From assembly GCA_014529385.2 (NCBI GenBank), contig CM043947.1:132883891-132947890 (forward strand): a stretch of 64,000 bases of DNA, given 5' to 3'. Origin of the DNA: Adiantum capillus-veneris (taxonomy: Eukaryota; Streptophyta; Polypodiopsida; Polypodiales; Pteridaceae). The notes below the pieces were generated by a model, which saw only the letters and a list, made by a program, of their open reading frames with translations, was not told the DNA's origin and searched no databases. The translations under genes were made by a program, and so were the position numbers. The stretch's first letter is position 1, and each line of letters opens with the position of its first letter. Of this stretch, positions 43,466 to 54,057 are shown piece by piece.

Positions 43466-44802
43466 GGGTTAACACTAGGTTGGTAACCTAACAGGACATA
43501 AAAGTGTCCTTTCAGGGTTTTGAAAAAAACCTCCAAAACCATAGTAGATCCACTCATTTTGTCAAATCCTTTCATGAGGTTATAGTTCAAGGCCTACTAC
43601 ACATGGAGAAAATAAGACACTTGTAAAATTTCTCATCTTTTGGTCACACCAAGCCTCCAAAGTTGATGGACCAGTGCATTTTCATCAAAACAGTCATTTC
43701 TTATGTTTTGTTGCATAAAAATAAGATTAGGGATTTTTGTAGGACTTGAGATAAATTCCCTAGTTAACTTCAATGGGTTGGTGATCAGAACATATGATTG
43801 CTTCTCACTCACTATTTTTTGTTTTGCCAAAATAAATAGGTACAAAAAAGTTGAATTTTTACCATTCTGCAAACATATCATCAAAGTTTCTATAGCCACG
43901 CTCAATACAAATAATATATGCATGTTTTCTTAGTTCCCTATTGTCCTTTATGTTCATAAGGAGCCATGGAGCATGTCAAAAGAATAATACATCTCTTACC
44001 AAGGGGAATCTTGGGGACAAAGATGAAGTGTTAAATACAGCAAACGTGAAAAAACTGGGTTCAACATTATGAGTTGTAGAATCCCATAGAAACTATTCAA
44101 TATCTACCCAAATTTGATCCTTATGACTAGATATGGTTACTACCTACAAAATGCATGTAGTTGTCACAAGAAACTAACAATATTGAAAAAGCTATACTTG
44201 ATATACTAGAATGTTTCGTTTTCTTCTATAATTGAAAAAATCAACCATCGTTGTGTACTATGCAAAATAGGGTATTAGGTGCTCCAAAACTCAAGGAATG
44301 TTAGCTTTATGCTACAATATGAGACATAGAAAATCAAAAATGCATTTGGATATCATGAAATCCACCAAAAAAATCATAGAAGAGCTAAAATTGGCTAAAA
44401 AACAGGATTTGACAATTTTTGTAATTTGGTCATAACTTACAACTTTAATATTTATTTCTCCCTAGAAGCATCAGGACATGTTGAGGACTACTAAAGATAG
44501 TTCTCTAGAATTATAGACCTCACAAACATGAATTCTAGAGTGGTATAGTTGCAAAAAGTTTAAAAAAGCCAAAAATTGGACCCGTTTTTTCACACAGTTT
44601 AGGTTGTGAAATGTTGTGCAAGGACAATGTTAAAGATGGAATTGATATTCCAAAAAAATGTCAAGTTTTTTTCAGCTCATGAGACAACTTTCTAGATAGA
44701 TAACACCTCAAAATCCATTTTGAAACTCTTGACATAATTCAAGGAAAATGGTCACTTAACAGGACATAAAAGTGTCCCATTACCAACCTAGTGTTAACAC
44801 TC
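43466..44802. mobile_element. TIR element of about 1.3 kb nested in hAT D
   Basis: Left end GGGTTAACACTAGGTTGGTAA and right end TTACCAACCTAGTGTTAACA are inverted repeats. Just inside each, ACAGGACATAAAAGTGTCC occurs, itself a small hairpin (GGACA/TGTCC). Flanks are AT-rich (TATATATA / ATTATATA) and do not give a clean target duplication. No transposase is visible inside, so it looks non-autonomous. Confidence 0.75.
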
Positions 44803-44877
44803 ATTATATAATAACTATGTTACTATGGTGTACAATCATTTCGTAAGATTCTTAATTTATAATTTTGTCATACAGAT

Positions 44878-46267
44878 ATGGCAGACACGAAGCTAGCGAA
44901 ACATCAACGAAAGTTCGTCTCCAAAGTGATTGTGAGACACTTCCATTACTCGTCAGAGGCAGAGATTAAGCCGTTGTTTAAACCATGTCGCTCCGGAGCA
45001 TTTTTATCAGCTTATAGAGACGCTAACCAAGTCTGTGTTTGAGCAGCTCCAGGCAGAGTTTGCACCAGCTATTTTTGACATAGCCCTCCTAACATCAGGT
45101 GCTTTAGTAAACATGGTCAAACAAACCTTTGGACATATCATGAAAACCTTTCAAGAACTAAAAAATCCTGCAATTAATTCCTTGCCAAACATAGCTGAGC
45201 GCATACATCTTGTGCAATAGCTTTACACGGAGTTCAAGAGCAAGGAAAGGTTAGAAAGAGCAGCAAAGCGTGCAAGAGTGGAAGCCAACTCTTCTGAAGC
45301 TGTTGTTGAACCAGAAATCATTCTTAGAACAGAGCCTGCAACGTCATCCGTTGCTACATTAGACCTCTCTCAACTACCATCTATTTTACACCTTTTACCC
45401 GACATAGCCGTCTTCAATATCCAAGCTCCACAGCTAGGAGAGGGAAGATGGGCACATGTGAAGCGTGTGGGTGTCACACATCCCGCTTTCAAAGATCAAG
45501 TGTATGCTGCAAAAGTGTTCAAAGTACACTTACATGGGCCCACCATGGAGCAACAGGTCAAAGACGAAGCAACATTATCTACCCTCTTGCCATGGTGCGC
45601 CATGTGGAGTGACCAATGCTCATTTCACGATTTTGGAATGGCGGCCATGTGGAGCAATGGATCAAAGAATGCACTGCAGACGGCAGCCAACGTGTCATCC
45701 GCGATTATGTACTCACTGCAGGAACAGTAGAGCTATTCCAGGAGAATATTTTGCAGATCATCAATGCTCTCCTCCAAACTCTAAAGTATATACATTTGCA
45801 TAACTACCTCCACAATGATCTACACTCTCGGAATATGATGCTGCATTTTGGCGAAAAAGGTGTTTATTGCCGGCATTGTGGATTGGGGTTCATGCACCAA
45901 AACAAATACCACAGCTGGTTTTCCTCCTCTACGCGATATGCAGATAGAAACTAGAAAACAATATGAGAGAGATTATCCATGGGCATCCCCCGAATGTATA
46001 TCTAGTAATCCTCCCTCCTGGACCAAAGCTATGGATATTTATTCCATGTGTCATACATGTAAACGCATTTTGAAGTGCTTACCAGAGCCCCAAGAACAAA
46101 GCAAGAGACATTTTTTGAGTAATGTACTTGCTCATCTTGAAACCGGCAAGCGCCTAAACCCCAAAACCCGGCCTAACTCTCTTGACCTCTCCTTATGTCT
46201 AAATGGTGCCCATAGAGTGGGTTACAACATTGTCATGACATCTGGCTTACGACCAGCTAATGATTAA
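44878..46267 (+). pseudogene. Protein-kinase-like gene carried by hAT D
   Basis: Starts at ATG 44878 after an acceptor-like CATACAG. An N-terminal helical part (44878-45415) is followed by a kinase fold spread over shifting frames: glycine loop LGEGRWAHVKRV (about 45436), VAIK-type lysine YAAKVFKV (about 45505), hinge-like GGHVEQWI (about 45643), catalytic loop LHNDLHSRNMML (about 45808-45842), a DWG in place of DFG (GIVDWGSC, about 45870), APE-like ASPECI (about 45985) and DIYSM (about 46035). The catalytic-loop Lys is His. Frameshifts near 45030, 45590 and 45858 and a stop at 45218 break it. Possibly captured from a host; whether the kinase was ever active is unknown. Confidence 0.7.
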
Positions 46268-46434
46268 TGAAAACACAAGTCTCATGATTTCATCATTGTT
46301 TTACTTTTGGTGTCAGATTTAATTGTATGTTTAATTGAACAAAATATCTATGTTTGTCATTTGATATACTGTCCAATGTCAAATTAATTGAATGGGTATT
46401 TAAAAGTAATGACATGTTCACCTAATATGCAGAT

Positions 46435-47196
46435 ATGGAAGAAGAACTCAACCACGCTGAAGCTCAGGCAATTTTTAAAGAAGAACAAGTTAGATGTGGA
46501 CAAACAGATCTTTCTACTATTGCAAACATTGAAGAAGATGAATCTGAGCTGGAGGGCAAACCACTAACCCTTAAAGAGTGCAAAAAGCTTTGCCCTAATC
46601 ACTTTGTACGCCATCAACTATTTCAAATAAGTGGCAATGCAAAAGATACAGCTCCGTTAAAGCTCTCTGATTTGCAACATAAAGGACTGGCACGTGTATT
46701 GCTGCAAAGGTTTATACGACAAGAGAGATGCCTACCAAACAACAACCAAGTAGCAATTTACTTTATCCAACAATGCTATGTTCGATATGTTTTGCTGAAG
46801 AGAGTGGATTGGTCAGATTGTCCAGGCACCGCTGGCGTTGGACGTGGACGCATTGCAGAAAAGGTGGCAGCACGTAATGCAAATAATCCAATGCCTCCTC
46901 GAAAGCTTCCTATTGTTTTACTTCCTGAAGAGTCAGAAAAACTGACTGAATGAGCCAGCCAAGGACAAGACCTTGCCAGCCAAGGAGAAACACCGGACAT
47001 GCTTCGTGGCCGTATTCTTGAGCTTGAAATAGAGTTAAGTGATGCACAAGCAAAGCTTCAACGATATGAATCATTGTATGGACCTTTGCCAGATGATACT
47101 ACAACTTCACATAAAGATGGTGCTCAACCATCCCCTGAGCTAGGAATTACAGATTTTACCATTGACCAGCTTATAGCAAATCTATCAAACTCATAA
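46435..47196 (+). pseudogene. hAT accessory protein (unknown), copy 1
   Basis: Starts at ATG 46435 after an acceptor-like ATATGCAG. Acidic N-terminus, then a helical domain (LQHKGLARVLLQRFIRQERC, NQVAIYFIQQCYVRYVLLKR) and a Gly/Arg patch (GVGRGRIAEKVAARN). After a TGA at 46951 the same frame continues with GQDLASQGETPDML and a heptad helix (RGRILELEIELSDAQAKLQR) to a stop at 47194. The last part is conserved in hAT copy 2 (17190-17330), so the gene belongs to the family. It converges on the transposase gene, about 260 bp away. No enzyme motif; a DNA-binding or regulatory partner of the transposase is a guess. Confidence 0.6.
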
Positions 47197-47457
47197 GTCA
47201 CTCGCAAGCTTTTTGTAATCTCAAAATTATATCGAACTCTTTTCGATTGAGTAATTTCCCAAAACCTTGTTGTAATTTCAAACCTACATCGACTTTATGT
47301 AATTGTTATTCGACAAGATATTATCGGAAATTTATATTTGTGTGTGAGTAAATATGTGCGTATGAGAGAGAGAAAGAGAGGTTTTGATGTGAACGACAAC
47401 GAGATACCACTTTCTTTCATCATATGCAAAAACTTGTTAAGTATTACAATGGTACTC

Positions 47458-49550
47458 TCACAAATCATCTCCATCTTCAAAAATTGCAACCATATCATCT
47501 ACTTCGTCCATATCTGAGCATTTTGAAACTATCTCCCATTCCATATCATCTTCATCATCAACTTCTGCAGAAATAGCTTCATGCATTTGGAAGACTCCAT
47601 ATTGCTTTTGAGCAGCTCTAGTTGCAATGTTTTGAGGCTTATAAATAAGTCTCATATTGCAAAAAACATACACCAAATCAGCAGCCCGTTTAGTATGAAG
47701 TCTGTTTCGCTTTTTCGTGTGCACAAAGTCGAATGCTGACCAATTTCGTTCACAACTTCCACTTGATGCAGCTACTGATAAAACTCTAACTGCAATGTGT
47801 TGCAACTCCACTTTCTCTCCACCATACTCCTTCCACCATAAAGGTGCACTTGTTTTGCCAATGGCATCTATATGCCACGGATCCTGAAACATACCAGTTC
47901 TGTTGGCATAATCTACTCGCTGATGAAAAGCTGTTTTTCCATCTTCGTGCCCTAAGAGTTGGGAGCACACTGTTTTGAAGTCGGACATAACTTCTTTGTC
48001 GACAGATTGCTGATGCATTTGAAACTTAGGATCCAATACAAAAGCCGCACCATGCAATGGTGTATGCAACTGCACCCAACGCTTGTTAACAATTGTAATC
48101 ATGGTAGCTTTATCCTTTGCACCAAAACTGACATTTTCTCTTAGCTTGCGTATAGCCTCTGACATATACCAGTAGACCCAACCAAAAATAAAAGAATCTG
48201 TGTCAACTGCTCTCAAAAGATCTACAAATGGCTTAGACACAGTTACTATTCTTTCTACATTACGCCAAAAGACTGGTGAGTTTACTATTTGTGCACATCG
48301 ACCAGCTGCTTCCTGATAACTTGTATACTTGCTGAGCCATCCATCCCATCTTCTGTCTGCTAAGGTTTCCATCAATGCAGGCTTCAACTCTTGCAAAGCA
48401 GCAAGAACATAGTATGCTGTAGCAAACCTTGTTGCGCAAAATATTTGCAGAGCTTTATTTGGTGACTTGGTTCGAGAAAGATCATACGAAAATTGATGCT
48501 CTCTAATGAATTTCACCACATGATTTGCATCCAATAAAGTTTGCTTAACACATGCCATTTTACCAATATCTTTTAAAAGCAAATTTAAAGTGTGAGCTGC
48601 ACATGGTACCCAAGAAATCTCCGGATACTTGACTTGAATAGCTCTTCCTGCTCCTTTGTAGTTGGCCGCATTATCTGTGACAATAGCAGTCACATTCTTT
48701 GGTCCACTTGCCTTTGCAATTGCACGCTCATACAGCCCTGCTAGGTAGGTGATAGTCTTCTCTTTCAATGAGCTGTCAACTGCTTCCACGAACATAGCCC
48801 CTCTAGGGTTAATAAGCATTACACTGATTAAAGGTTTTTTTTGACAGTTAGTCCATCCATCCAATGCTATGGTGCATCCATATGCTGGAACAAAATCTAG
48901 GACTGTGCATTTGAGAATGGCTTCAGTAATGTCTTTGAATTTATCAAGATAGTTCGCATCTTGTTATAGTCAGGAAGCACAAATCCTTTTTTGGCTGTAC
49001 TCATCAAAGCATCTTGAAATATTGGATTGCGCATAACATTGAATGATATGCCACACGCAACAAATGCTTGTGTCCATTTTAAATGCAACTCAAGCAACCA
49101 TTGTTTACCTAATGCTCCAGGCATTGTATGACCAGTGGATGACGCTCTGCCGGATTTGCTTGTGCTAGGAACTCCTCCTGATGTAGAAGCATGTCCATGA
49201 AGAGGGTTCAATTGAGAATTTTGATCATTTACTTGAGTGGTATACACCTCTTCTGTTGCCTCATTGCATACAGATGGTTCAATATTCGCATGAATATCTT
49301 TAGAAACATCACCTTTATGTTTAGCTGCAAGAATCAACTTTACTTTGCGAGAATACATGGCAAATTTTTCATGAATATCTTTTGGTGGTGCCCCGCACTT
49401 TTCAACATTTCCAGGGACTTTAAACAAATGCTCTTTAATTCTGGTTGCATTACCACTGAACTCGTGGCCACAAGATTTACATTTAAGTCGAGATGTATTT
49501 CTCCCAGCTTTCAACTCATGCACATAACTCCACTCTTGTCCTTTCACCAT
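47458..49550 (-). pseudogene. hAT transposase, copy 1
   Basis: Start taken at ATG 49550 (MVKGQEWSYVHEL), where the BED zinc finger begins: CKSCGHEFSGN...HLFKVPGNVEKC. A Ser/Gly-rich linker follows (49230-49130). Near 48960 a frameshift separates the N-part (to 48897) from the C-part (48864-47458). The latter has the DUF659-type LDGWTNCQKK, AIVTDNAANYKGAGRA and WVPCAAHTLNLLLKD (RNase H-like fold), and the hAT dimerisation block VLSVAASSGSCERNWSAFDFVH (about 47780-47715). It ends in an acidic tail. One frameshift is the only clear defect. The protein would cut and rejoin the element ends. Confidence 0.93.
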
Positions 49551-49619
49551 GATGCACAAAAATAGTTTGCTAGTAAAAACAAAGTCAATGATCATTTTCA
49601 TAATCAAAATCAATTAAAA

Positions 49620-50520
49620 CATTAAATTAATTTAACTAACAATGATTGAACGCAATTAAAATAATTAAAAACAATGATTGAACAAAAATACAATAATAAA
49701 AAACAATACCATTGGATTACATATAAATTGCATCGATTTATCTAAAGTGCAAGCTTGTATCTTTAACACATTATGATAATCAATAATTACAATTAAATCA
49801 AGTATTAAAATGATTATCATTATAAATTACTATACATACAAGAGCTATAAGTGACATTTTTAAATGTCAAAACGATAATCACTTACAATATTTGATAATT
49901 ATCGTATCTATGTAAAGTGCGAACAAAAAGTTCTTACACTTTACCATAGATTTTTAAGCGATTATCTATCAACAATGCGAGCATATGTATGCTCTCACAC
50001 AGTACGGTAGATTTTGCAGTCCAAATAAAGATAAGAGAATATCATTATTTTTGGACATGTTTTTCCTAAATTTTTACTCTAGTGAGAGCATAACAGTGTG
50101 AATAGCTCTACACAAAACGTAAAAATATAATTTTGTTTCATTATATTCATTTTGAAGTGAGAGAAAATCTCTACACATCAAAATCGAACTTTAAATTACA
50201 TAAAATTAATTTTTATGTAATTATATTTTTAAACTAATTATCTCATGTGAGAGTACACTCTACACACAACGATAATATATTACTTTTTTTTATTAGTCAC
50301 CCTCAAGTGTCAATTAATTGAACACATTGACAAGTGATTCTTATAATTACAGTTTGTATCAGGTGAGAGATTAAACTCTTCACAAAATACAAACTTTCAA
50401 CTATTTACTAAGTTTTTCAAAACATATTCATATATTTGAATCACAAAACTTAAAACTCTATTGAATTTTAATTTTTATTGCATTCAAATTGTTTTATTTT
50501 TTTACAAATTACATTTTTTG
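49620..50520. other. AT-rich non-coding part of hAT D
   Basis: No coding motif. Parts (49740-50175) match hAT copy 2 (37690-38176) outside the gene, so this is a conserved subterminal region of the family and may hold the transposase promoter. Confidence 0.6.
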
Positions 50521-50579
50521 ATCGTTTGGTGAGAGTACTCACATGGAAAACACTGACTTTGAAAGCTGGTATGAGACCT

Positions 50580-50801
50580 TTCGCGTGTTGCTATATATAC
50601 TAACATATTCGATCGTTATAATTTTAGATCAAAAATACTTTCGTTTGAAAATAATTTCGATCGAAAAATTAAGAAGTTATACGATTGGCCGTTTCTGTTG
50701 ATGTGGCACCGTATAATACGGCCGTATAATTTAGATAAACGAATAATACTCCCATTATTCGCGTATTATACGTCTCCCGAATAACGAATAATGCAACTTA
50801 G
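50580..50801. repeat. Right TIR and subterminal repeats of hAT D
   Basis: TTCGATCGTTA, TTTCGATCGAAAAA, CACCGTATAATACG, GGCCGTATAAT, GCGTATTATACG and CGAATAAT words lead to the TIR ending AATGCAACTTAG. The same word types occur at the left end in inverted order. Confidence 0.8.
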
Positions 50802-50809
50802 TTTGTACT

Positions 50810-51240
50810 CGTAGGTGATGGAAGAAGAATAATAGACTTAACCTTGTCTAGATCAGCCTCAATGCCATTTTCTGACACCATGTGGCCCAATAACTTCACC
50901 CTTGGCTGTGCTAGATGACATCTCTTTGGCTTTAGTTGTCCTCCACATTCATTATATCGAGCCAATACCATCTGCAGCTTCTCATGGTGCTCAGCCCTAC
51001 TGCTGTATACACAGAAGTCATCCATAAAGGCTTTAACACAACTACCAATGAAAGGTTCCAATACCCAATTCTCTTGATAGAAAGATGGTCCATTTGACAA
51101 CCCAAACGGCAATACTGTGTAGCAATAGTAGCCCCATGGAGTAATGAAAGTTGTCTTTGTGCGGTCTTTAAGAGAAATCTTCAATTGAAAATAGCCTAAA
51201 AAACCATCACACACACTGTACCTCTCATAACCTGCCACTG
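50810..51240 (-). pseudogene. Reverse transcriptase (palm and thumb), element C
   Basis: VAGYERYSVCDGFLGYFQL, FITPWGYYCYTVLPFGLSNGPSFYQ and the active site AFMDDFCVYSS (both Asp) are present. KLLGHMVSENGIEADLDKVKSI leads to the hAT D insertion point. The RT fingers expected before VAGYERY are missing: the upstream protease frame runs directly into this block at about 51240, so a deletion is likely. Confidence 0.9.
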
Positions 51241-52557
51241 AATCCAGGACCTTCTTTTAGCTCTATATGCATCTCTTCGCCCTTGAACCCTCTGATCTCT
51301 TCATATGAAGTAATGAACAAATCAGGAAAACTAGCCAGCATGTGCAAATATATATCCTTCTCCATAGCTAAGAGGTCTCCACTGATCATTTGTGTCATCA
51401 ATTTCTGCTTCTTTGACAACTCAACCTTGGTTTGCATCAGCCCTTCAATCACTTCATAAGGCCCTTCACTTTCATCTTCAACCTCATTCGCAAATGCAAC
51501 TAAACCAAACTCCTGGATTTCTTTGTCCATCAAAAGAAATGCAACATCAGCATCCTCATCACTGCTGGTAGTGCTATCACTATCCTCATCTGTCACCGTG
51601 GAAGATTCTTCATCACTAGACTCATCCTCATCTTCATAAAGCTCCTCTAATCGTTTCCTTGTGTCCATATTATAAAGCTTCTTGGTACCCGTCTTTCCAT
51701 AGAGGCTAATCGTACCATGTCGCCAATCTTGAACAGCTCCCATTGCACGTAACCATGGTCTGCCCAGTATAATAGGATATGCTCCCAACCTTGCTAGCAT
51801 CACATGAAAATCAACCACTGCCTTTGCATCATATGCCTCCACTTCTAAGCTCTTTACAAAACCCAAGAATTTTACTTTTTGATGGTTTGCCAATCTGATC
51901 CGAAAACCTGACACCCTAGCCACTGTGAGACCCATCTTCTCAATGCATGAGTGTGTTATGACGCATATTTGGGCTCCACCATCCACATAACCTTGTCCCA
52001 AATTTTTCCTTTTATGCCACACATCTACTATTGGACAAATGTTTGGTAGCTCATCCATTGCCAACACCTTTACTGAACCTCTCTCTGGCTCTTTCTCCAT
52101 TGGGTTAACCATCCTCTTCCATTGTCGCTTTAGCTTAGGCACCATCTCTATAAGATGCCCAAAAGTAACATCTACCTTCCTGCTCGTCAGATCCTCCTTC
52201 AAGTCATAGCTTAATTGCCCATCCCCTAGTGGAAAATCTGAAACATGAAATTTGCGACGAGCTCTCCTTTTCCTCTTGGCCTTGACATCCTCGCCTTCAT
52301 GACTCTTTCCCCTCTTCTTACTAGGACCTGGGGCACTTCTTCCTTCCTTTTCCTCTGTGGTCCTCTTCCCAATAGACATCACTAATGTATCCTCTAGCTT
52401 TGATGCCTTCTCCAAGGTGACTACACTTATCACTTTTGTCTTTCCCTTTTCCTCTTGGATTAATCCACTGGTTCCTTCATCTCCCTTAATTTCGATGCCA
52501 TAATCATTTGACCTAGTTAACACCTGTCTTGGCAATGGATACATGTCTCCCCCCATC
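51225..52557 (-). CDS. Protease region of pol, element C
   Basis: The open frame continues gag across element E in the same phase. A Lys/Arg-rich segment (KAKRKRRARRKF) precedes the retropepsin: YVDGGAQICVITHSCIEKM (about 51975, triplet DGG), RIRLANHQKVKFLGFV, PIILGRPWLRAMGAV (about 51770). A Ser/Asp/Glu-rich hinge (DEDESSDEESSTVTDEDS, about 51625) and a linker (LASFPDLFITSYEEIRGF) follow. It ends in a stop at 51225 where the RT deletion begins. Confidence 0.88.
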
Positions 52558-53129
52558 TGTTAACCCTCACGGCTCACGGACACCCATCACCTACGATGGA
52601 CGCGTATTATGTATTTGGTAGAGTCAGGTACCGGGCTTGTCGGACCAATAGGGAAAGGTAGAGTGATCGCCGATGAGAGGCGCACTTTAACTTGGACATT
52701 CAAGGGATTAGTTGGTTAAGCATGGGCGCCCAAGTGTGAATGGGGTGAGCTCCTATAAAAGCCAACTAAACCTAATTTTTACTCATTCTCTCATTTGTGC
52801 AATTGAAGAGTGCTCTTGCTCCATCTCCATCTTCTTCTTCTACACCTCCTTGTGTGTGTGTGTGTGTGAGAGAGAGAGGGAGAGTGTGTGTGCGATCGAG
52901 CATTACGAAGGCACGACGGCGGCGAAGCGGTTGAGCGCGGCACGACTGCAGCTTCTTCTTCATCGCGGCGAGGAATCCACCACGAAGGCGAGCGTAGAGA
53001 GGTGAGTGACACACCCTTTGTTTTCTTGAGCTTGCTAGTTTAGGCTTGTTGTGTGCTTGGAGCCGTTTGTGGCTCGCACACGGTGTATTGGCAAGTCCCT
53101 TGCTTCGACAGTGCGGCAAGGAGCGCACA
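52558..53129 (+). repeat. 5' LTR of element E
   Basis: 572 bp. TATA box TATAAAA at 52754-52760, followed by the TG/AG microsatellite (52853-52885) and a GC-rich downstream part. Ends GAGCGCACA. Confidence 0.97.
52754..52760 (+). promoter_or_regulatory. TATA box in LTR of E
   Basis: TATAAAA in CTCCTATAAAAGCCAACT; the same box lies at 61062-61068 in the 3' LTR. Confidence 0.75.
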
Positions 53130-53133
53130 TTTT

Positions 53134-53151
53134 TGGCGCCGCTGCCGGGGA
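53134..53151 (+). promoter_or_regulatory. Primer binding site, element E
   Basis: TGGCGCCGCTGCCGGGGA four bases after the LTR. It is the tRNA-Asp-like site familiar from Tat/Athila elements (usual form TGGCGCCGTTGCCGGGGA). Confidence 0.85.
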
Positions 53152-53235
53152 TATGCCCTACACTAAGCTCGGTTAGCACTTTACGCTTCCTTGTGGTGCA
53201 ATTTCTATCATAGGAAAGGCAGGGAAGGGGTGTGT

Positions 53236-53545
53236 GGAGATTTCTGTTTTTTGCGTTTTCTGCAATTGCTGTCAAATTTCAATTTCTGCTATTGTCTGTG
53301 TTTTTTCAATTTCTGCAATTTCTGCATTTTCAAGTTCGACGTTTTCAATTTCTGCATTTTCTACAATTTCTGCGTTTTTTCTGCATTTTCTGCAATTTCT
53401 GCGTTTTTTCCGCATTTTTTGCATTTCTGCGTTTTTTTCAATTTCTGTATTTTCTGCATCAACAGAAAAAAAAAATTTAAAAAAAATCTGAAAAAAAAAA
53501 TTGAAAAAAAAAGAAAAAAAAAAGAAAAAAAATCCGGAAATTAAA
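53236..53545 (+). repeat. TTTCTGC-rich leader followed by A-rich tract, element E
   Basis: From 53236 to 53465 a T-rich stretch repeats TTTCTGCA/GTTTT-like words about 15 times. A nearly pure A tract follows (53466-53540), so the two could pair in RNA. Then a short CCCAAG hexamer repeat (about 53645-53672). The leader has no coding motif up to 54057. Confidence 0.8.
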
Positions 53546-54057
53546 AACGCGAGCGAGTGGGCGGCGATATTTTTCGAAAATAAAAAACGTGACTCTTAAA
53601 ACGGACGGGTTGGTTTGTATAAAAGATAGATCGGGATCATTTTCCCAAGCCCAAGCCCAAGCCCAAGCCCAGGCCTCAGTCCTCAGTCTTATGATATATA
53701 CTAGACTCACTCTTATATATATACCCTACTCCCTCAAGAGAGAATGAGAGCATGTGGGACAAGTCCTCCACTCTCCTCCTTTCTCTTCCCACTTGCACCC
53801 TTAGACTTTCTAGTTTGGGCCTAGTTCCCTACTGGAAATTGACAGTTTTAGGGATTCCGAGGGCATAGAGTGACCAAACGGAGGGCTGTAAAGCACGGCA
53901 CGACCCTCTGACCGATACGCTTGTTTTGAGCTATCACACGGCCCATTCCACGACACGCTCTAAAAAATCTAGCAAAAAAACAAACAAAAAACACGCTAAA
54001 AACTAGTCACAAGGCCTCCTAGAGCAGCTTTTTGACACCTTAGGGTATCAAAAGCAC

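Larger units (their letters stand above)
41886..50801. mobile_element. D: hAT transposon copy 1 inserted in RT of element C
   Basis: 8,916 bp. Flanked by TTTGTACT at 41878-41885 and 50802-50809, an exact 8-bp target duplication as expected for hAT. Imperfect terminal inverted repeats: CTGCATTGCATTTATACG at the left and the reverse complement CTAAGTTGCATTATTCG at the right. It carries a minus-strand transposase gene (49550-47458) and plus-strand genes converging on it (44878-47196). Repeats of CCGTATAA, CGAATAAT and TTTCGATCGAAAA lie near both ends. Confidence 0.95.

Noticed and set aside
43633-43923. 96-codon minus-strand frame in the TIR element
   Set aside because: No recognisable motif, AT-rich, and no start context; chance frame is more likely than a transposase.
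52712-53005. 97-codon frame in the LTR of E, similar at 61020
   Set aside because: Spans a TG/AG microsatellite whose length differs between LTRs; explained by LTR duplication.
53191-53544. Phe/Cys/Ile-rich frames in the leader of E
   Set aside because: All three frames are open because of the T-rich TTTCTGC repeat; not a protein.
53640-53680. CCCAAG repeats as telomere-like sequence
   Set aside because: The plant telomere unit is TTTAGGG; this is a short hexamer microsatellite inside element E.
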